Below, one piece after another: positions 1 to 10,145 of a stretch of DNA of 64,000 nt. The notes beneath the pieces were generated by a model, which searched no databases, was not told the DNA's origin, and worked only from the letters and a program-made list of their open reading frames with translations. The stretch is taken from positions 62,001 to 126,000 of the forward strand of contig JAEWLJ010000017.1 of assembly GCA_023393455.1 (NCBI GenBank). Direction: 5' to 3'. Source of the DNA: Methanobacteriota archaeon. GTDB taxonomy: Archaea; Halobacteriota; Methanomicrobia; Methanomicrobiales; Methanoculleaceae. The position numbers were made by a program, and so were the translations under genes. Numbering within the stretch: position 1 is the first letter of the stretch; each line of letters starts with the position of its first letter.

Positions 1-1419
1 ATCACCGCCATCACCTCCGAACCGGCAGAACGCCGGGACACAATCACCGAAGGCGTCGCCGTTCTCACCGGCGACCCGAAACGCGCCATCTTCAAGATTG
101 CCGGCCCGATCATGGTCGCCATGCTCTTCCAGGCCACCTACAACCTCGCCGACGCCGTCTGGGTCGCGGGCCTCGGCTCGGACGCCCTTGCCGCCGTCGG
201 GTTCGTCACCCCGATCTTCCTGATCCTCGTCGGCCTCGGGAACGGCCTTGGGGCCGGCGTCATCTCGGCCGCCTCCCGCCGCATCGGGGCCGGGGACCGA
301 GCCGGAGCGGACAACGTCGCCATGCACGGCATCGCCGTCGTGCTCGCCCTCGCAGCCGTCGTAACCCCCGCGCTCCTCCTCTTCATCGAGCCGCTCGTCT
401 TCGCCCTGGGGGCCGGGGAGACCGCGGCATACGCCGTCGAGTACGGCAGCATCGTCTTTGCCGGAACCATCTTCATCCTCCTCTCCGACATCCTCTACGC
501 CGTCTTCACGGCCGAGGGGAGCACCCGGAGGACGATGTACGCCGTCGCCGCCTCCGCCGTCCTCAACATCGTCCTCGACCCCATCCTCATCTACGGTGCG
601 GGCATGGGTGTCGCCGGTGCCGCATGGGCGACGCTCATCTCTATGGCAGCTGGCTGCGCCCTCCTCCTCTACTGGTTCCTGGTCAGGAAGGACACCTACA
701 TCAACATCGACTGGAAGCGCTTCTCGCCCGACGGGCGCACGACAATGGACATCTTTGGCGTCGGAATCCCCGCAAGCCTCGAGTTCGTGCTGATGTCGGT
801 CACCGCAATAGTCGTCAACATGCTCCTCGTCCACGTCTCCGGGCCCGATGCCGTCGCCGTCTACACCGGCGGGTGGCGGATCGTCTTCTTCGCCCTGATA
901 CCTTTCATCGCCATGTCCATCGCCGTCGTTTCGGTCTCGGGGGCGGCCTACGGCAGCAGAAAGCACGACAAACTCAGGGTCGCCCACTCCTTTTCAGTCC
1001 GCTCGGGCATCCTCATAGGTATCGGACTCTCCATCACCACCTGGCTCCTCGCGCCCGCCATCTCCGGGATCTTCGCTTACTCGACGGGCAGCATGCACCT
1101 TGCCGGCGGGATCACCGCCTTCCTGATGACGATGTGCCTCTTCTACCCCTTCGTCTCGCCGGGCATGATGTCCGCCGGAGTCTTCGAGGGGACGGGAAAG
1201 GGTCTCTTCGCCCTTGCCGTCGAATTTTTCAGGAACCTCGGTGCCATCGTGGTCTTCGCCTACGTCTTTGCGATCGTCATGGACTTCGGCGAGACTGGTG
1301 TCTGGTGGGGGATCGTCGTCGGCAACATCCTCGGCGCGTTCTTCGGATACGGCTGGGCCCGGATCTACATCGCCCGTCTCATTGCCGTGAGCCGGAAACG
1401 GGGCGCGGTGGCCGCCTGA
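1..1419 (+). CDS. MATE-family multidrug/Na+ antiporter, 5'-truncated by the window edge
   Basis: A polytopic membrane exporter of the MATE family, expected to extrude organic cations or drugs in exchange for Na+ or H+. The frame is open from base 1 and family-like sequence (FKIAGPIMVAMLFQATYNL) begins before the first ATG at 112, so the true start lies upstream of the window. About 12 hydrophobic segments are visible, with the N-lobe signature ADAVWVAGLGSDALAAVGF. It is a clear paralogue of the second MATE gene at 61421-62845, which has almost the same signature. Substrate cannot be told from sequence. Confidence 0.9.
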   Translation: MTAITSEPAERRDTITEGVAVLTGDPKRAIFKIAGPIMVAMLFQATYNLADAVWVAGLGSDALAAVGFVTPIFLILVGLGNGLGAGVISAASRRIGAGDRAGADNVAMHGIAVVLALAAVVTPALLLFIEPLVFALGAGETAAYAVEYGSIVFAGTIFILLSDILYAVFTAEGSTRRTMYAVAASAVLNIVLDPILIYGAGMGVAGAAWATLISMAAGCALLLYWFLVRKDTYINIDWKRFSPDGRTTMDIFGVGIPASLEFVLMSVTAIVVNMLLVHVSGPDAVAVYTGGWRIVFFALIPFIAMSIAVVSVSGAAYGSRKHDKLRVAHSFSVRSGILIGIGLSITTWLLAPAISGIFAYSTGSMHLAGGITAFLMTMCLFYPFVSPGMMSAGVFEGTGKGLFALAVEFFRNLGAIVVFAYVFAIVMDFGETGVWWGIVVGNILGAFFGYGWARIYIARLIAVSRKRGAVAA

Positions 1420-1714
1420 ACGGCGGGACAAAACAACCTGGGGAGCAATAAGGCAAAACATCTCTGTAAATGAGGAAAAGATATTATTTGTTGGGCAATT
1501 GTTGCGGATCCAGGATATCCCGGGGTATAAGGTAAAATAAAATTTAAATAATCTTGCTCACCACCATTTTGATATAACTCTTGCAACCTGCCAGTCGCAG
1601 TATATAGACCAAACACACGGATCGCCGGAGTGGTGAATACCCCGATATCATAAAGCGGTTCCCGTTTAACCGTTGCGTCCCTGCCTGCTTGAACGACACG
1701 AAAGAATCGGTATC

Positions 1715-3181
1715 ATGAAATCGGAGTTGTATTTCCCCCGTAGCGATCCGGAACTCGCCCAGGCCATGCTGGTTCTCGGCAGCAGCGCCATTGCCGTTGC
1801 CGTCAGCCTCTACTCGCTCGACCACGGCATGTACTTCATCTTCCAGAACTTCTTTTATCTCCCCATCGTCCTCGCCTGCCTCTTTTACAGGATGAGAGGT
1901 TTTCTAATCTCGGTTGTGCTTTCATCCCTCTACGTCGTCATGATCGCTTCGTTCACCCCGGAGATAGAGAACGTTGCCGGGGCGGCTATACAGTTCGGCC
2001 TATTCATATTTGTGGCGGCCATCACCGCGACCCTCTTGGCCCGCCAGAAGCGCACCGAGGAGGAACTGGCTGCGTCACGGCAGACCCTCGACAACATCGT
2101 CAGCTTTCTCCCCGATGCAACATTTGCGCAGGATCTGGACGGCCGGATCATTGCGTGGAACCATGCAATGGAGAAACTGACCGGCATCAGAAGCGAAGAG
2201 GTCTTAGGCAAGGAAAAAAACGTGCCCATCGACCGGATCCTCGGCGTACCCTCCCCGCTTCTGATCGACCTCCTTCTCCGTAGGGAGCATGGGCTGTCCG
2301 GGGAACAACAGACGTATCTCAAGAACACTGACGGCGTATTATCCAGAGAGATCGAGGCCGACGACGGTCGCGGGAGAACGGCGGTGTACTCAGCCGTAGC
2401 AGCTCCCCTCCACACCCCACAGGGGGAGATAGTCGGGGCTATCGAGTCGATCCGTGATGTGACACCCCTCTATGAGATACGGGCACGGTTGCAGCAGGCA
2501 AACGCGTCTCTCACGCAGGTCAATACCAAACTCCAGCTCCTCGGCAAGATGACACAGCACGACATGCTGAACACGATCCAGATTCTGACAGGGTACATCA
2601 CGATGATCAAACATGTTGCGCCCGCAACCCAGCCGCTGACAGAATACGTCGACGAGATAGACACCCTCACCCGCACCTTGTGTGACCAGGTGGAGTTTGC
2701 CAGGGACTATCAGAGTATCGGGATCGAGAAACCGGTCTGGCAGAATCTTCAGGAGATGGCCGCCAGAGCACTGGCCACCGTCACACCGAATGGGGTAACG
2801 ATCGCCACGGAGATCGACCCTGTGGAGGTCTATGCCGACCCCCTCCTCGAGCGAGTGATCTATAACCTTGCAACGAACGCCATCACCCATGGAAAACAAA
2901 CGACACGTATCACCTTCTCAACGGAGACAAAAAGCCCTGATCTGGTGCTCGTCTGTGAAGACGACGGCGTCGGGATTCCAGAACACCTTAAAGAGGCAAT
3001 ATTTAAGAGAGAACATTACGCCAACACCGGCTATGGGCTTCTCCTTGCCCGTGAGATCCTCTCCATCACCAACCTCACCATTCGGGAGGCAGGCACTCCG
3101 GGGAAAGGCACCCGTTTCGAGATTCTCGTTCCGGAGGGGTCTTACAGGCCTGCCGGGGCTGTTGCGGCGTCACATGAATGA
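1715..3181 (+). CDS. Membrane PAS-domain sensor histidine kinase
   Basis: A 488-residue sensor kinase. Residues about 15-105 form several hydrophobic membrane segments, followed by a PAS domain (about 115-240, with DATFAQDLDGRIIAWN), a short helix, an archaeal-type dimerisation/phosphoacceptor segment (TQHDMLNTIQILTGY, His near residue 281) and a C-terminal HATPase (NLATNAITHG, then DDGVGIP, then GYGLLLAREIL). I prefer the ATG at 1715 because the upstream in-frame extension is not family-like. A TATA-like stretch lies far upstream near 1543-1550. The receiver at 3584 is a plausible partner by proximity. The signal sensed is unknown. Confidence 0.88.
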   Translation: MKSELYFPRSDPELAQAMLVLGSSAIAVAVSLYSLDHGMYFIFQNFFYLPIVLACLFYRMRGFLISVVLSSLYVVMIASFTPEIENVAGAAIQFGLFIFVAAITATLLARQKRTEEELAASRQTLDNIVSFLPDATFAQDLDGRIIAWNHAMEKLTGIRSEEVLGKEKNVPIDRILGVPSPLLIDLLLRREHGLSGEQQTYLKNTDGVLSREIEADDGRGRTAVYSAVAAPLHTPQGEIVGAIESIRDVTPLYEIRARLQQANASLTQVNTKLQLLGKMTQHDMLNTIQILTGYITMIKHVAPATQPLTEYVDEIDTLTRTLCDQVEFARDYQSIGIEKPVWQNLQEMAARALATVTPNGVTIATEIDPVEVYADPLLERVIYNLATNAITHGKQTTRITFSTETKSPDLVLVCEDDGVGIPEHLKEAIFKREHYANTGYGLLLAREILSITNLTIREAGTPGKGTRFEILVPEGSYRPAGAVAASHE

Positions 3182-3583
3182 GTATCAAGTGTTTTGCACG
3201 TATTCTATTCTTCCCGGTAGCACTAATTACGGAAGATCTTCGCATCGTGCGGATTTCTCCCGCCGCCTGAGTCATCCTATGGCAAGGGATCCGGCAGCAA
3301 GGGTGGATAGGAGGGATTCCCCTGCAAAGCGAACTCATCGGTGCTTCCTGGAGGCGGGTTCTCAAACACACCCTACGCTCTGCCGGGGTGGTGTTAAAGC
3401 CTCATTTTACTGTAAGTATATTGACAGAATCAATAAAAATTAAAAAAATGCAAGAAAACGGCATATTATGCCGCGTTAAGAACACATAATTATATATATC
3501 CACCCAGAAGAAAAATATTCTTCGAGCCGATCCTCCAGAGGAATTGCGCGCATCTGGAAACGGATCTATGGGTGGGAGTCTCT
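3182..3583. other. Gene-poor intergenic region before the receiver gene
   Basis: About 400 bases without a convincing gene. The first half is GC-mixed, possibly old coding DNA, and the last 170 bases are AT-rich (3410-3520) and hold the probable promoter of the receiver gene. No tRNA or hairpin stood out. Confidence 0.5.
3487..3500 (+). promoter_or_regulatory. TATA box for the receiver gene
   Basis: An AT run (taattatatatatc) in an AT-rich stretch matches an archaeal TATA box. It lies about 85-95 bases before the ATG at 3584, which would give a leader of roughly 60-70 bases. Confidence 0.5.
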
Positions 3584-3949
3584 ATGGCAAAGCGGATACT
3601 GGTCGTCGACGACGACGAAAAAGTTCTTCGAATCTTCAATTTACTGATAACATCGTTTGGTTACACTCCGGTTCTGGTGAGCGACCCTGTAAAGGGCCTT
3701 GAGGTACTCCGGAACGATCCTCCGGCACTCGTCCTTCTCGACCTCATGATGTCCCCGATGAGCGGACTGGAATTTCTGGAGGAGCGGAAGAAGGTTTCCG
3801 GAGCGTCGGATGTCCCGGTCGTGATCCTCTCGGCATTGAGGCTGAACGACGAAGAGTTTGCGCCTTACGCAAACAGCGTCTCTGAAGTTGCCATCAAACC
3901 AATCGAGCCGGCGCAGTTAAAGGAGATCATCGCACGCCACGTCTCTTGA
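3584..3949 (+). CDS. Stand-alone response-regulator receiver domain
   Basis: A single CheY-like receiver domain of 121 residues with no output domain. The acidic triad residues (DDD at 9-11), the phosphoacceptor Asp53 (in LVLLDLMM), the switch Ser (VILSAL) and the conserved Lys (VAIKP) are all present. The ATG at 3584 is preferred over an in-frame GTG at 3572 because a ggtggga ribosome-binding site sits just before it. It lies between a membrane kinase and a HEAT-repeat protein, so it probably relays phosphate to a partner protein rather than binding DNA. Confidence 0.9.
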   Translation: MAKRILVVDDDEKVLRIFNLLITSFGYTPVLVSDPVKGLEVLRNDPPALVLLDLMMSPMSGLEFLEERKKVSGASDVPVVILSALRLNDEEFAPYANSVSEVAIKPIEPAQLKEIIARHVS

Positions 3950-3995
3950 TGGGCGTATTGGAGAGGGAACGCAGGGGCATTCTCGGAGGTGTAGC

Positions 3996-6914
3996 ATGCG
4001 ATCGTATTCTACTGATACTGCTGATATTGCCTATTTTATCTCAAAGAGAGACATCAACGGCCTGATAGCCGCACTTAAAGACAATGAAAAAGATATCCGG
4101 TGGATGGCAGCCGGAGGCCTCGGGGAACTGCTGGCCGGCGAGGCAGTCGAGCCTCTCATTGATCTGCTGTCCGATCGTGATCCGGACGTCCGGTGGAAGG
4201 CTGCAGAGTCCCTTGGCTCTATCGGCGATCCCCGCGCAACGGAAGCGCTCATTCATCTCCTGGGCGATCCCGACGAGACCGCACGACTCCAGGCACTCTG
4301 GGCTCTCGGGAAGATTCGCGACCGAAGGGCGACGAGACCCATCGTCCTGTGCCTCTCGGATGGCGACCAGGAGATCAAAACCGCGGCAATCTGGGCGCTG
4401 GGGAGGCTTGGTGACCGCGGTGCGGTTGCAGCACTACGAGAGAGACTGCTCGACCGGCGCCCGGGAATCAGAGCCAAAGCCGCGGAGTCCCTGGAAGCGT
4501 GCAGGTGGAAACCCGGCGACCCAAGAGAAAAAGGAGTTTTTGCGTTTGCCAAAAGAGATTGGAAGGAGGTTTCGCGCTACAGCAGGCAACTGATCGACGT
4601 TCTGATCTGGGCGCTCGGCGACGAATATTTCGACGTCCGGATGCATGCGGCACGACTTCTCGGTGAAGCGAGGAGCCGGTACGCTGTCGAGCATCTCCAG
4701 AAGGCCCTCGACGATCCTGTGGAAGTCGTCGGCTACGAGGCTGCCGCTGCCCTGGCCGAGATAGGGGACGCCAGATCGGTTCGCGCGCTGGTTCACGCTC
4801 TCGAGTGCAATTTTCTGGGCACCCGCAAAGTAGCAGCGGGGGCGCTGGAGCGGCTGAACTGGAAACCCAGGACAATTTACCAACAGATCCTGTTTTTGAG
4901 CGCAAAGGACGACTGGATTGGCCTGGTGCGGCTTAAGATGCACGGTGTTGCCCCCCTTGCCCGGGAACTGCAGGAGCGGCAGGCTGCAGAGAGAGATGAC
5001 ATAACAAAGGCTCTCAAAATAATCGGCAGTCTTGCAACTGAACCGCTGATCAGGCTGCTGCAGAACCCGGATCCGGATATCAGATGGAGAACGGCCTCGC
5101 TACTCGGTCACGGCCGCGATAGACGGGCGGTCGAACCGCTCATTGCAGCGCTTGAAGATGCGGACGAGCGCGTTGCGAGTGCCGCCGCGCTTGCGCTCGG
5201 AGAGATCGGAGACACGGGCGCTGTGGATGCTCTAGTCAGGGCATTCGGGGCGGGAGACGTAGAACTTCGCAAATGCTCGATAACAGCGCTGGGGCGGCTA
5301 CAATCGGAACGCTCCATTGCGGCCGTTCTTGCTGCGGCCGATGACGAACATCCCGAGGTTCGCCTGAGTGCAATTCAGGCGATGGGCCATCTCAAGGATG
5401 CCCGATTTCTATCAGTGTTGCCCTCATTCTTCGCCAATCCTGAACCTGAAGTCCGGATGCAGGCGGTACGGGCGCTCCGCCCGTATCCCCGAGCCAAGAC
5501 GACCGACCTCTTCATCCAGGCGTTAAGCGATCCTGACGCTCGAATACGAAGGGAGGCTTCCAAGGTGCTTGGCAGACGGAGGGCGAGGGCAGCGGTTCAG
5601 CCGCTTATCGCGCGTTTCGAAGACCAGGATACGGAAGTGCGGCTTTCGGCGGCAAAGGCGCTCGATGCGATAGGCTGGAAACCAGCAAACGCGAAAGAAC
5701 AGTTGGCTTACCTCATTGCGAAAGAAGATTGGAAGGAGATACGGCGCCTCGGACTGATCAAAAGCCCGGTTTCGAAGACACAGGATCCTAAACCCCTGCT
5801 GATCCCGGAGGATGTGCACGACGGAAAACCGGGTGCCGCCGACCAAAAAGAGGCTAAGCCCGATGAGAACACAGAGGGTGATACCGGCCCCAGAGCACGG
5901 AACGCGCCCCGGGCAGCGGATGACGTGGTGCCGGGCCTTGACTATTATATCAAGGCGCTGGCCGATCCCGATGCGGATCCGATACTACGACTCAAGGCCG
6001 CTGAAACACTGGGCAAACTCGGGGACACCCGGGGCGTTCGGCCGCTGATGAACGCGCTGGTCGATCCGGACCCGGAGATCCAGTGGCGTGCAGCGCTGTC
6101 TCTGGGAATGCTCGGCGACTTGCGTGCCTCCAGTGCCCTGATCGTCGCACTTGATGACCCGGTGTTCGAGGTGAAACGGCGTGCTGCCGAGTCGATTGCG
6201 ACTCTCAGGCCTGCCAGCGCAGTCCGTCCGCTCTGCGACCTGACGAGCAGCCCCGATCCCGGAACACGTACTCTTGCCATTGCAACTCTTGCTGAATTTG
6301 AAGATGATGAAGCCGTCCGTGCATTGCTCCTTGCGCTTGAGGATGCTGAACCGGATGTAGCGTCAGCTGCCCTGTCATCCTTACTGAAACTGGTCGATTA
6401 CTGGAGGTCGCGCGTGGCCGTTCTCCTCAAAGACGACGACCCGGTTATCCGGCGTAACACCATCAACACCTTAAAACTCCTTCTTGGCGAGGAGAAGGCA
6501 ATCTCTCATCTCGCCCCGCTCCTTCGTTTCGGCAGCTTCTCCATCCGGCGGGAAGTGCTTTCAGCGCTTGAAATGAGCGGGTGGGAGCCGCACCACCCTG
6601 AGGAGCGCGCAACAGCGCTGCTGGTGCACAAGAGATGGGATGAGGTTGCTGCACTCGGCAAAGAGGCCACAGGCACCCTCATCGATGCGCTCTTCGACAC
6701 AGATAAGGAGATCCAGGATGGAGCGGTCACGATCCTCGAGCAGATCGGGGACGGTGAGACGGTCCAATCGATCAGGGCTTTGCTCAGGCGGGGGGGCGAC
6801 CTTCCGGTAAAAGGAGTCTATGCAGCGATGAAAGTTATCAGCCTCATCAATAAGAAGGAAGACCGGGCCACTGCACCGGAGGAGAGGGACAACGATCCCC
6901 CTCCTGTATCGTAA
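3996..6914 (+). CDS. Large HEAT-repeat (PBS-lyase type) scaffold protein
   Basis: A 972-residue protein built almost entirely of HEAT-like repeats of about 31 residues (pattern AVEPLIDLLSDRDPDVRWKAAESLG), which form an alpha-solenoid for protein binding. Blocks of repeats are separated by a recurring linker with a Trp-Lys/Glu-Pro start and a later conserved Trp, near residues 169, 288, 561 and 862. A charged, probably disordered stretch covers about 595-650. The start is fixed by a strong ggaggtg site 5 bases before the ATG. No catalytic domain or signal peptide is seen, so it is probably cytosolic. Lyase activity should not be assumed; the likely role is scaffolding in the surrounding two-component genes. 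Confidence 0.9.
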   Translation: MRSYSTDTADIAYFISKRDINGLIAALKDNEKDIRWMAAGGLGELLAGEAVEPLIDLLSDRDPDVRWKAAESLGSIGDPRATEALIHLLGDPDETARLQALWALGKIRDRRATRPIVLCLSDGDQEIKTAAIWALGRLGDRGAVAALRERLLDRRPGIRAKAAESLEACRWKPGDPREKGVFAFAKRDWKEVSRYSRQLIDVLIWALGDEYFDVRMHAARLLGEARSRYAVEHLQKALDDPVEVVGYEAAAALAEIGDARSVRALVHALECNFLGTRKVAAGALERLNWKPRTIYQQILFLSAKDDWIGLVRLKMHGVAPLARELQERQAAERDDITKALKIIGSLATEPLIRLLQNPDPDIRWRTASLLGHGRDRRAVEPLIAALEDADERVASAAALALGEIGDTGAVDALVRAFGAGDVELRKCSITALGRLQSERSIAAVLAAADDEHPEVRLSAIQAMGHLKDARFLSVLPSFFANPEPEVRMQAVRALRPYPRAKTTDLFIQALSDPDARIRREASKVLGRRRARAAVQPLIARFEDQDTEVRLSAAKALDAIGWKPANAKEQLAYLIAKEDWKEIRRLGLIKSPVSKTQDPKPLLIPEDVHDGKPGAADQKEAKPDENTEGDTGPRARNAPRAADDVVPGLDYYIKALADPDADPILRLKAAETLGKLGDTRGVRPLMNALVDPDPEIQWRAALSLGMLGDLRASSALIVALDDPVFEVKRRAAESIATLRPASAVRPLCDLTSSPDPGTRTLAIATLAEFEDDEAVRALLLALEDAEPDVASAALSSLLKLVDYWRSRVAVLLKDDDPVIRRNTINTLKLLLGEEKAISHLAPLLRFGSFSIRREVLSALEMSGWEPHHPEERATALLVHKRWDEVAALGKEATGTLIDALFDTDKEIQDGAVTILEQIGDGETVQSIRALLRRGGDLPVKGVYAAMKVISLINKKEDRATAPEERDNDPPPVS

Positions 6915-7745
6915 TCACCTGTCGGCAGGAGTGTCTACCGCAGGAACCCTGCATGCGTCATCGGGTTCATGGGGGCGCCTGGGGATCCGGATGGTGAACG
7001 TACTTCCCTGGTGCAAAGCGCTGTCGACTGAGATGGTTCCCCCCACTATCTCGATATCCCTCTCTGCAATGGTAAGCCCGAGTCCGAGGCGTCCGCACGA
7101 CCTAGAGAGGTTGTTTCGATCACCAATATAAAACGGCTGGAATAGGTTCTTCAGAGTTTCTTCATCCATGCCGGGGCCGTTATCGGATACAGAGACGATG
7201 TGGGCTTTTGAGTCCTCGTCATACCTGAGGGTGACATGGCGCGGGGGGTCTGAATACTTCACCGCATTGACACAGATCTCGTACAATGCTTCGTAGAGAT
7301 ACTTCCAATCGGTCTCGATCGTCGTGTCCGGAGGTATATCGATGGAATATGTCGTGCCATCTCCGGTATTGCATGCCCGAACGACGTCCATGGCAAGTCT
7401 TTCGAGCGATACAACCCCCTGGCAGGGATGTACTGGTTTTCGCCCGGCGTCAGCGAAGCTCACGACGAGGGTCCTGTTTACGATATCGGCCATCCGGTTT
7501 GCGCACTCAAGGATGGCATTCAAAAATTGCACACCCTCCTCATTCAATCCGAACCGGTCGGGGCTTTCGATCATGAGGTAGAGGTAGCCTAAAATGGGCT
7601 GGAGGGGTGTCCTGAGTTCGTGTGCTGCGACCGAGAGGAAATTGGTTCTCAGTTCAACTTCGCTCTCCAGGACAGTTGCTGCGGATCTCTCCTCGGGGAC
7701 ATCAGTTGTTACACCGGGCTTCTTTACTTGATCGTCGTATGGCAT
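6915..7745 (-). CDS. Soluble sensor histidine kinase
   Basis: A compact kinase of 276 residues. A HisKA segment (LRTNFLSVAAHELRTPLQPI, phosphoacceptor His in HELRTP) is followed by a HATPase domain with N-box (EICVNAVKYSD), G1 box (VSDNGPGMDEE) and G2 box (GRLGLGLTIAERD). There is almost no N-terminal sensor region, so the input must come from partners or be constitutive. ATG 7745 is chosen; an in-frame TTG at 7778 would add 11 residues. It converges tail-to-tail with the HEAT-repeat gene, its stop abutting that gene's end. Confidence 0.87.
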   Translation of the reverse strand: MPYDDQVKKPGVTTDVPEERSAATVLESEVELRTNFLSVAAHELRTPLQPILGYLYLMIESPDRFGLNEEGVQFLNAILECANRMADIVNRTLVVSFADAGRKPVHPCQGVVSLERLAMDVVRACNTGDGTTYSIDIPPDTTIETDWKYLYEALYEICVNAVKYSDPPRHVTLRYDEDSKAHIVSVSDNGPGMDEETLKNLFQPFYIGDRNNLSRSCGRLGLGLTIAERDIEIVGGTISVDSALHQGSTFTIRIPRRPHEPDDACRVPAVDTPADR

Positions 7746-8935
7746 GCGCTTGGGAGTACCTGTAAGTGTTCGTTTCAACTACTTTTCTTTCGAAGGAGCA
7801 GCGCATTCAAGGGATGCGCCCGGGTATGGATAGTCTCAACCCATATTCCGCTGAGCCAGTGGCACTTCTTCCCGATCACAGAGAGAAACCCTATAGGGGA
7901 AATTATGTGAACGATTATATTAAACAGACCCAACTTATCATTTTTTGATACATGATGTGGAATATCAAGGCATAGTCTTGAAACGGAGGCTCTTGTATCA
8001 TTCGGTGAAGATCTGGTTCACGGTATATGCCCAGCAGTGAGCATGATCTTTGACAGGCCACCGCACCCGACGATGATCCTCCGCGACATTTCGTTTTTTG
8101 AAACAAACGATGAAAGCATGCACATGTTTTTTCCATATCGTGGCTAAATGAGAATTCGTGGGCGGTCCCCGCATGCCCCGAATAGATCCCCAGGATGATG
8201 AATCTAAGAACTGTATCTTCCCGGTTCTATGAGGCGTAACAGATATGATGGAGACATCAGTGCAGTATAAGCCTTACACACCATACGATGCAGGCGGTCC
8301 GAGCCTGAAACGCCATCCTCATATCTGTTTGGCATCATAACGCTCTCTCAGCACTTAAACATTGGAACGGCAAAGGAGGAAAGCTGCTCTATACCTTCTG
8401 TTACCATGGTGTTACGGCAGTGGTGTCGATAGCAGGGAATGCCCCCCCGATGATCCCGGCAGTTAAGTGGCAGTACCGGAAGATCCTGATCAGGTTCGCT
8501 CCCAAGTTACGGTTCTTCCAATGAACTACAAGAAGAACCTGACACCGAGCGACATCAAGCGGACACCAACTGCCCGATATACCCGTCTGATAATTCAGCT
8601 TGCCCTTCTCAGCAGAACCAAGAACCTGCGCATGGTGCCGTAGGGCAAGCGGAACCCCCACCATCCTGCGCCCGGTTAACATGAGCGCCATAACCGTATC
8701 CATAGCAGGGAACGGTGAGAATCTGGCACAGGTCGCGAAAAGCATTCACGACTGTGTTGCGTGTCCTCGAAGGCTCCTTTTTAATGTCAGCTGAATGAAA
8801 TTTCCTGAAATAATCATTGCTGTAGTGTATCTAACCGGAACCTTTTTATTTGAGTGAACGGAACTGAATGTTTGATCAGATCGCCCATCATTCATTATCT
8901 GCGTCTGTCCCTGTAATACCAATCGGTGGCTCTCT
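7746..8935. other. Long gene-poor region
   Basis: About 1.2 kb with no convincing gene on either strand; the frames that stay open lack family-like sequence. Two loosely similar stretches, near 8423-8442 and 8695-8716, share a core atagcagggaa and might mark old duplicated or decayed coding DNA. The last 100 bases are AT-richer and include cctttttattt (about 8839-8850), a possible TATA box for the gene at 8936. Confidence 0.45.
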
Positions 8936-9796
8936 ATGGTGTGTACTCTATCGGAAACAAACAATATTGAGAACGCGGTGCTGTTGTCGCACCTGCTCCC
9001 GCCAACAAGCCTGTTGCTCTACTCGAAGGGTGTAAACAAGTACCACTACTTTGTTCAATACCTGTATCAGGGGCTGCAACGATCCGAACACTGCCTGTAC
9101 GCATACTACCATACAAGACTACGTACGACTCTGCAATCGGACATTCGTGCCGGGAAAATTTCTGTCCTGGAACTGCAAAACTCCATCGACAAAGTGCCGC
9201 AGAGTATCTGCCGAATCTCCGAAGATGGAGACGAGAGTCAAGGGATCAGGTGCTTGCTGGACTTCTCCAGGATCGACGACATGCAAAAGATCATGGCGGT
9301 GAAGCACCAGATCCTGCAGATGCAGGATGCGAGTCTTCCCATATCCGCTCTGCTTGCATTCGACATCAGCGCGATGACGGATGCCGAAGTATCGGAGATT
9401 ATCCAGGGGATGCCGAATGCTACTATCATGACAGTCAACGAGACGATAGTCTCTTTTCGGTCGAATTCACTTGACTTGCTGGACATCAATCTCGCAGATC
9501 GCACGATCGTTGAAGATATGGTAAAGAGATTGCTGGAACCGCTCATCCTGTCCTGTCTCGCCCGACCGGTCTCCGGATATGATATTCTGCGCGAGATCAA
9601 CGAACATTTTCATGTGCTCGTCCCGATGGCCCGGATCTACTCTTATCTCTATGATCTTGAAAAGCGGGATTTCCTTGAAACAAGAACGGAGGGGCGTTCA
9701 AAGGTGTATGTGGCGACCCCGGCCGGTGAAGATTACATTCGTCGAAAGAAACAGGATATCTTTGCTATCCTCAAGTTTATCATTGAAGACGGGTAG
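8936..9796 (+). CDS. MEDS-domain protein with C-terminal PadR-like winged helix
   Basis: A 286-residue cytosolic protein. The first 165 or so residues resemble the MEDS domain (the DcmR-type sensory domain common in methanogens and methylotrophs): LLLYSKGVNKYHYFVQYLYQ, LRTTLQSDIRAGKISVLEL and a late LLAFDISAM strand. The last 90 residues form a winged helix of PadR type (ARPVSGYDILREINEHFHV and EKRDFLETRTEGRSKVYVAT). It probably senses a small molecule or redox state and regulates transcription. It is followed after 350 bases by a receiver-PAS protein. Family assignment is by motif recognition only. Confidence 0.72.
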   Translation: MVCTLSETNNIENAVLLSHLLPPTSLLLYSKGVNKYHYFVQYLYQGLQRSEHCLYAYYHTRLRTTLQSDIRAGKISVLELQNSIDKVPQSICRISEDGDESQGIRCLLDFSRIDDMQKIMAVKHQILQMQDASLPISALLAFDISAMTDAEVSEIIQGMPNATIMTVNETIVSFRSNSLDLLDINLADRTIVEDMVKRLLEPLILSCLARPVSGYDILREINEHFHVLVPMARIYSYLYDLEKRDFLETRTEGRSKVYVATPAGEDYIRRKKQDIFAILKFIIEDG

Positions 9797-10145
9797 TGGG
9801 ACGATGATAGATGGCATGCATACCTGCCCGGCCGATCGACCCTTCTGTATGCCTTCTGCCGGATTTTGGCCTCACCATACGGGAGGCCACGGAATCACAA
9901 GCACTCTTGCCATCCTCAACTCTGTGTGGGCAGTGCCCGTTGGCACGACCTGCCGGTACGGCCGTCTGCAACCGGCACGGGTGCCGTGAAGAGTCCCCGT
10001 GGAGCAACGGCGCGAGACCCGCTCGAACTGGTCTGCGGAGATCTAACCTCTGTGAACGTTCAACGTTCTGTATGCCCCTGTACCGTTTACGGTGCGAACA
10101 CGCTGCCCCTCATGAGGCAGCGAGATGTCTTAATGTCTGGATAAA
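9797..10145. other. Intergenic region, nothing recognised
   Basis: About 350 bases between the MEDS protein and the receiver-PAS gene. Short open frames here show no family-like sequence. No RNA gene or clear hairpin was seen. Confidence 0.4.

Noticed and set aside
3996..6914. HEAT-repeat protein as a phycocyanobilin lyase
   Set aside because: The PBS-lyase HEAT name is only a repeat label; a methanogen has no phycobilisomes.
8423..8716. Two copies of an atagcagggaa-containing stretch about 270 bases apart, considered as direct repeats of an element
   Set aside because: Only about 15 of 20 bases match and the similarity does not extend on either side, so chance is likely.
8401..8745. Open minus-strand frame of 114 codons in the 7.8-8.9 kb gap
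   Set aside because: Composition and sequence are not protein-like, there is no ribosome-binding site, and no family motif is visible.
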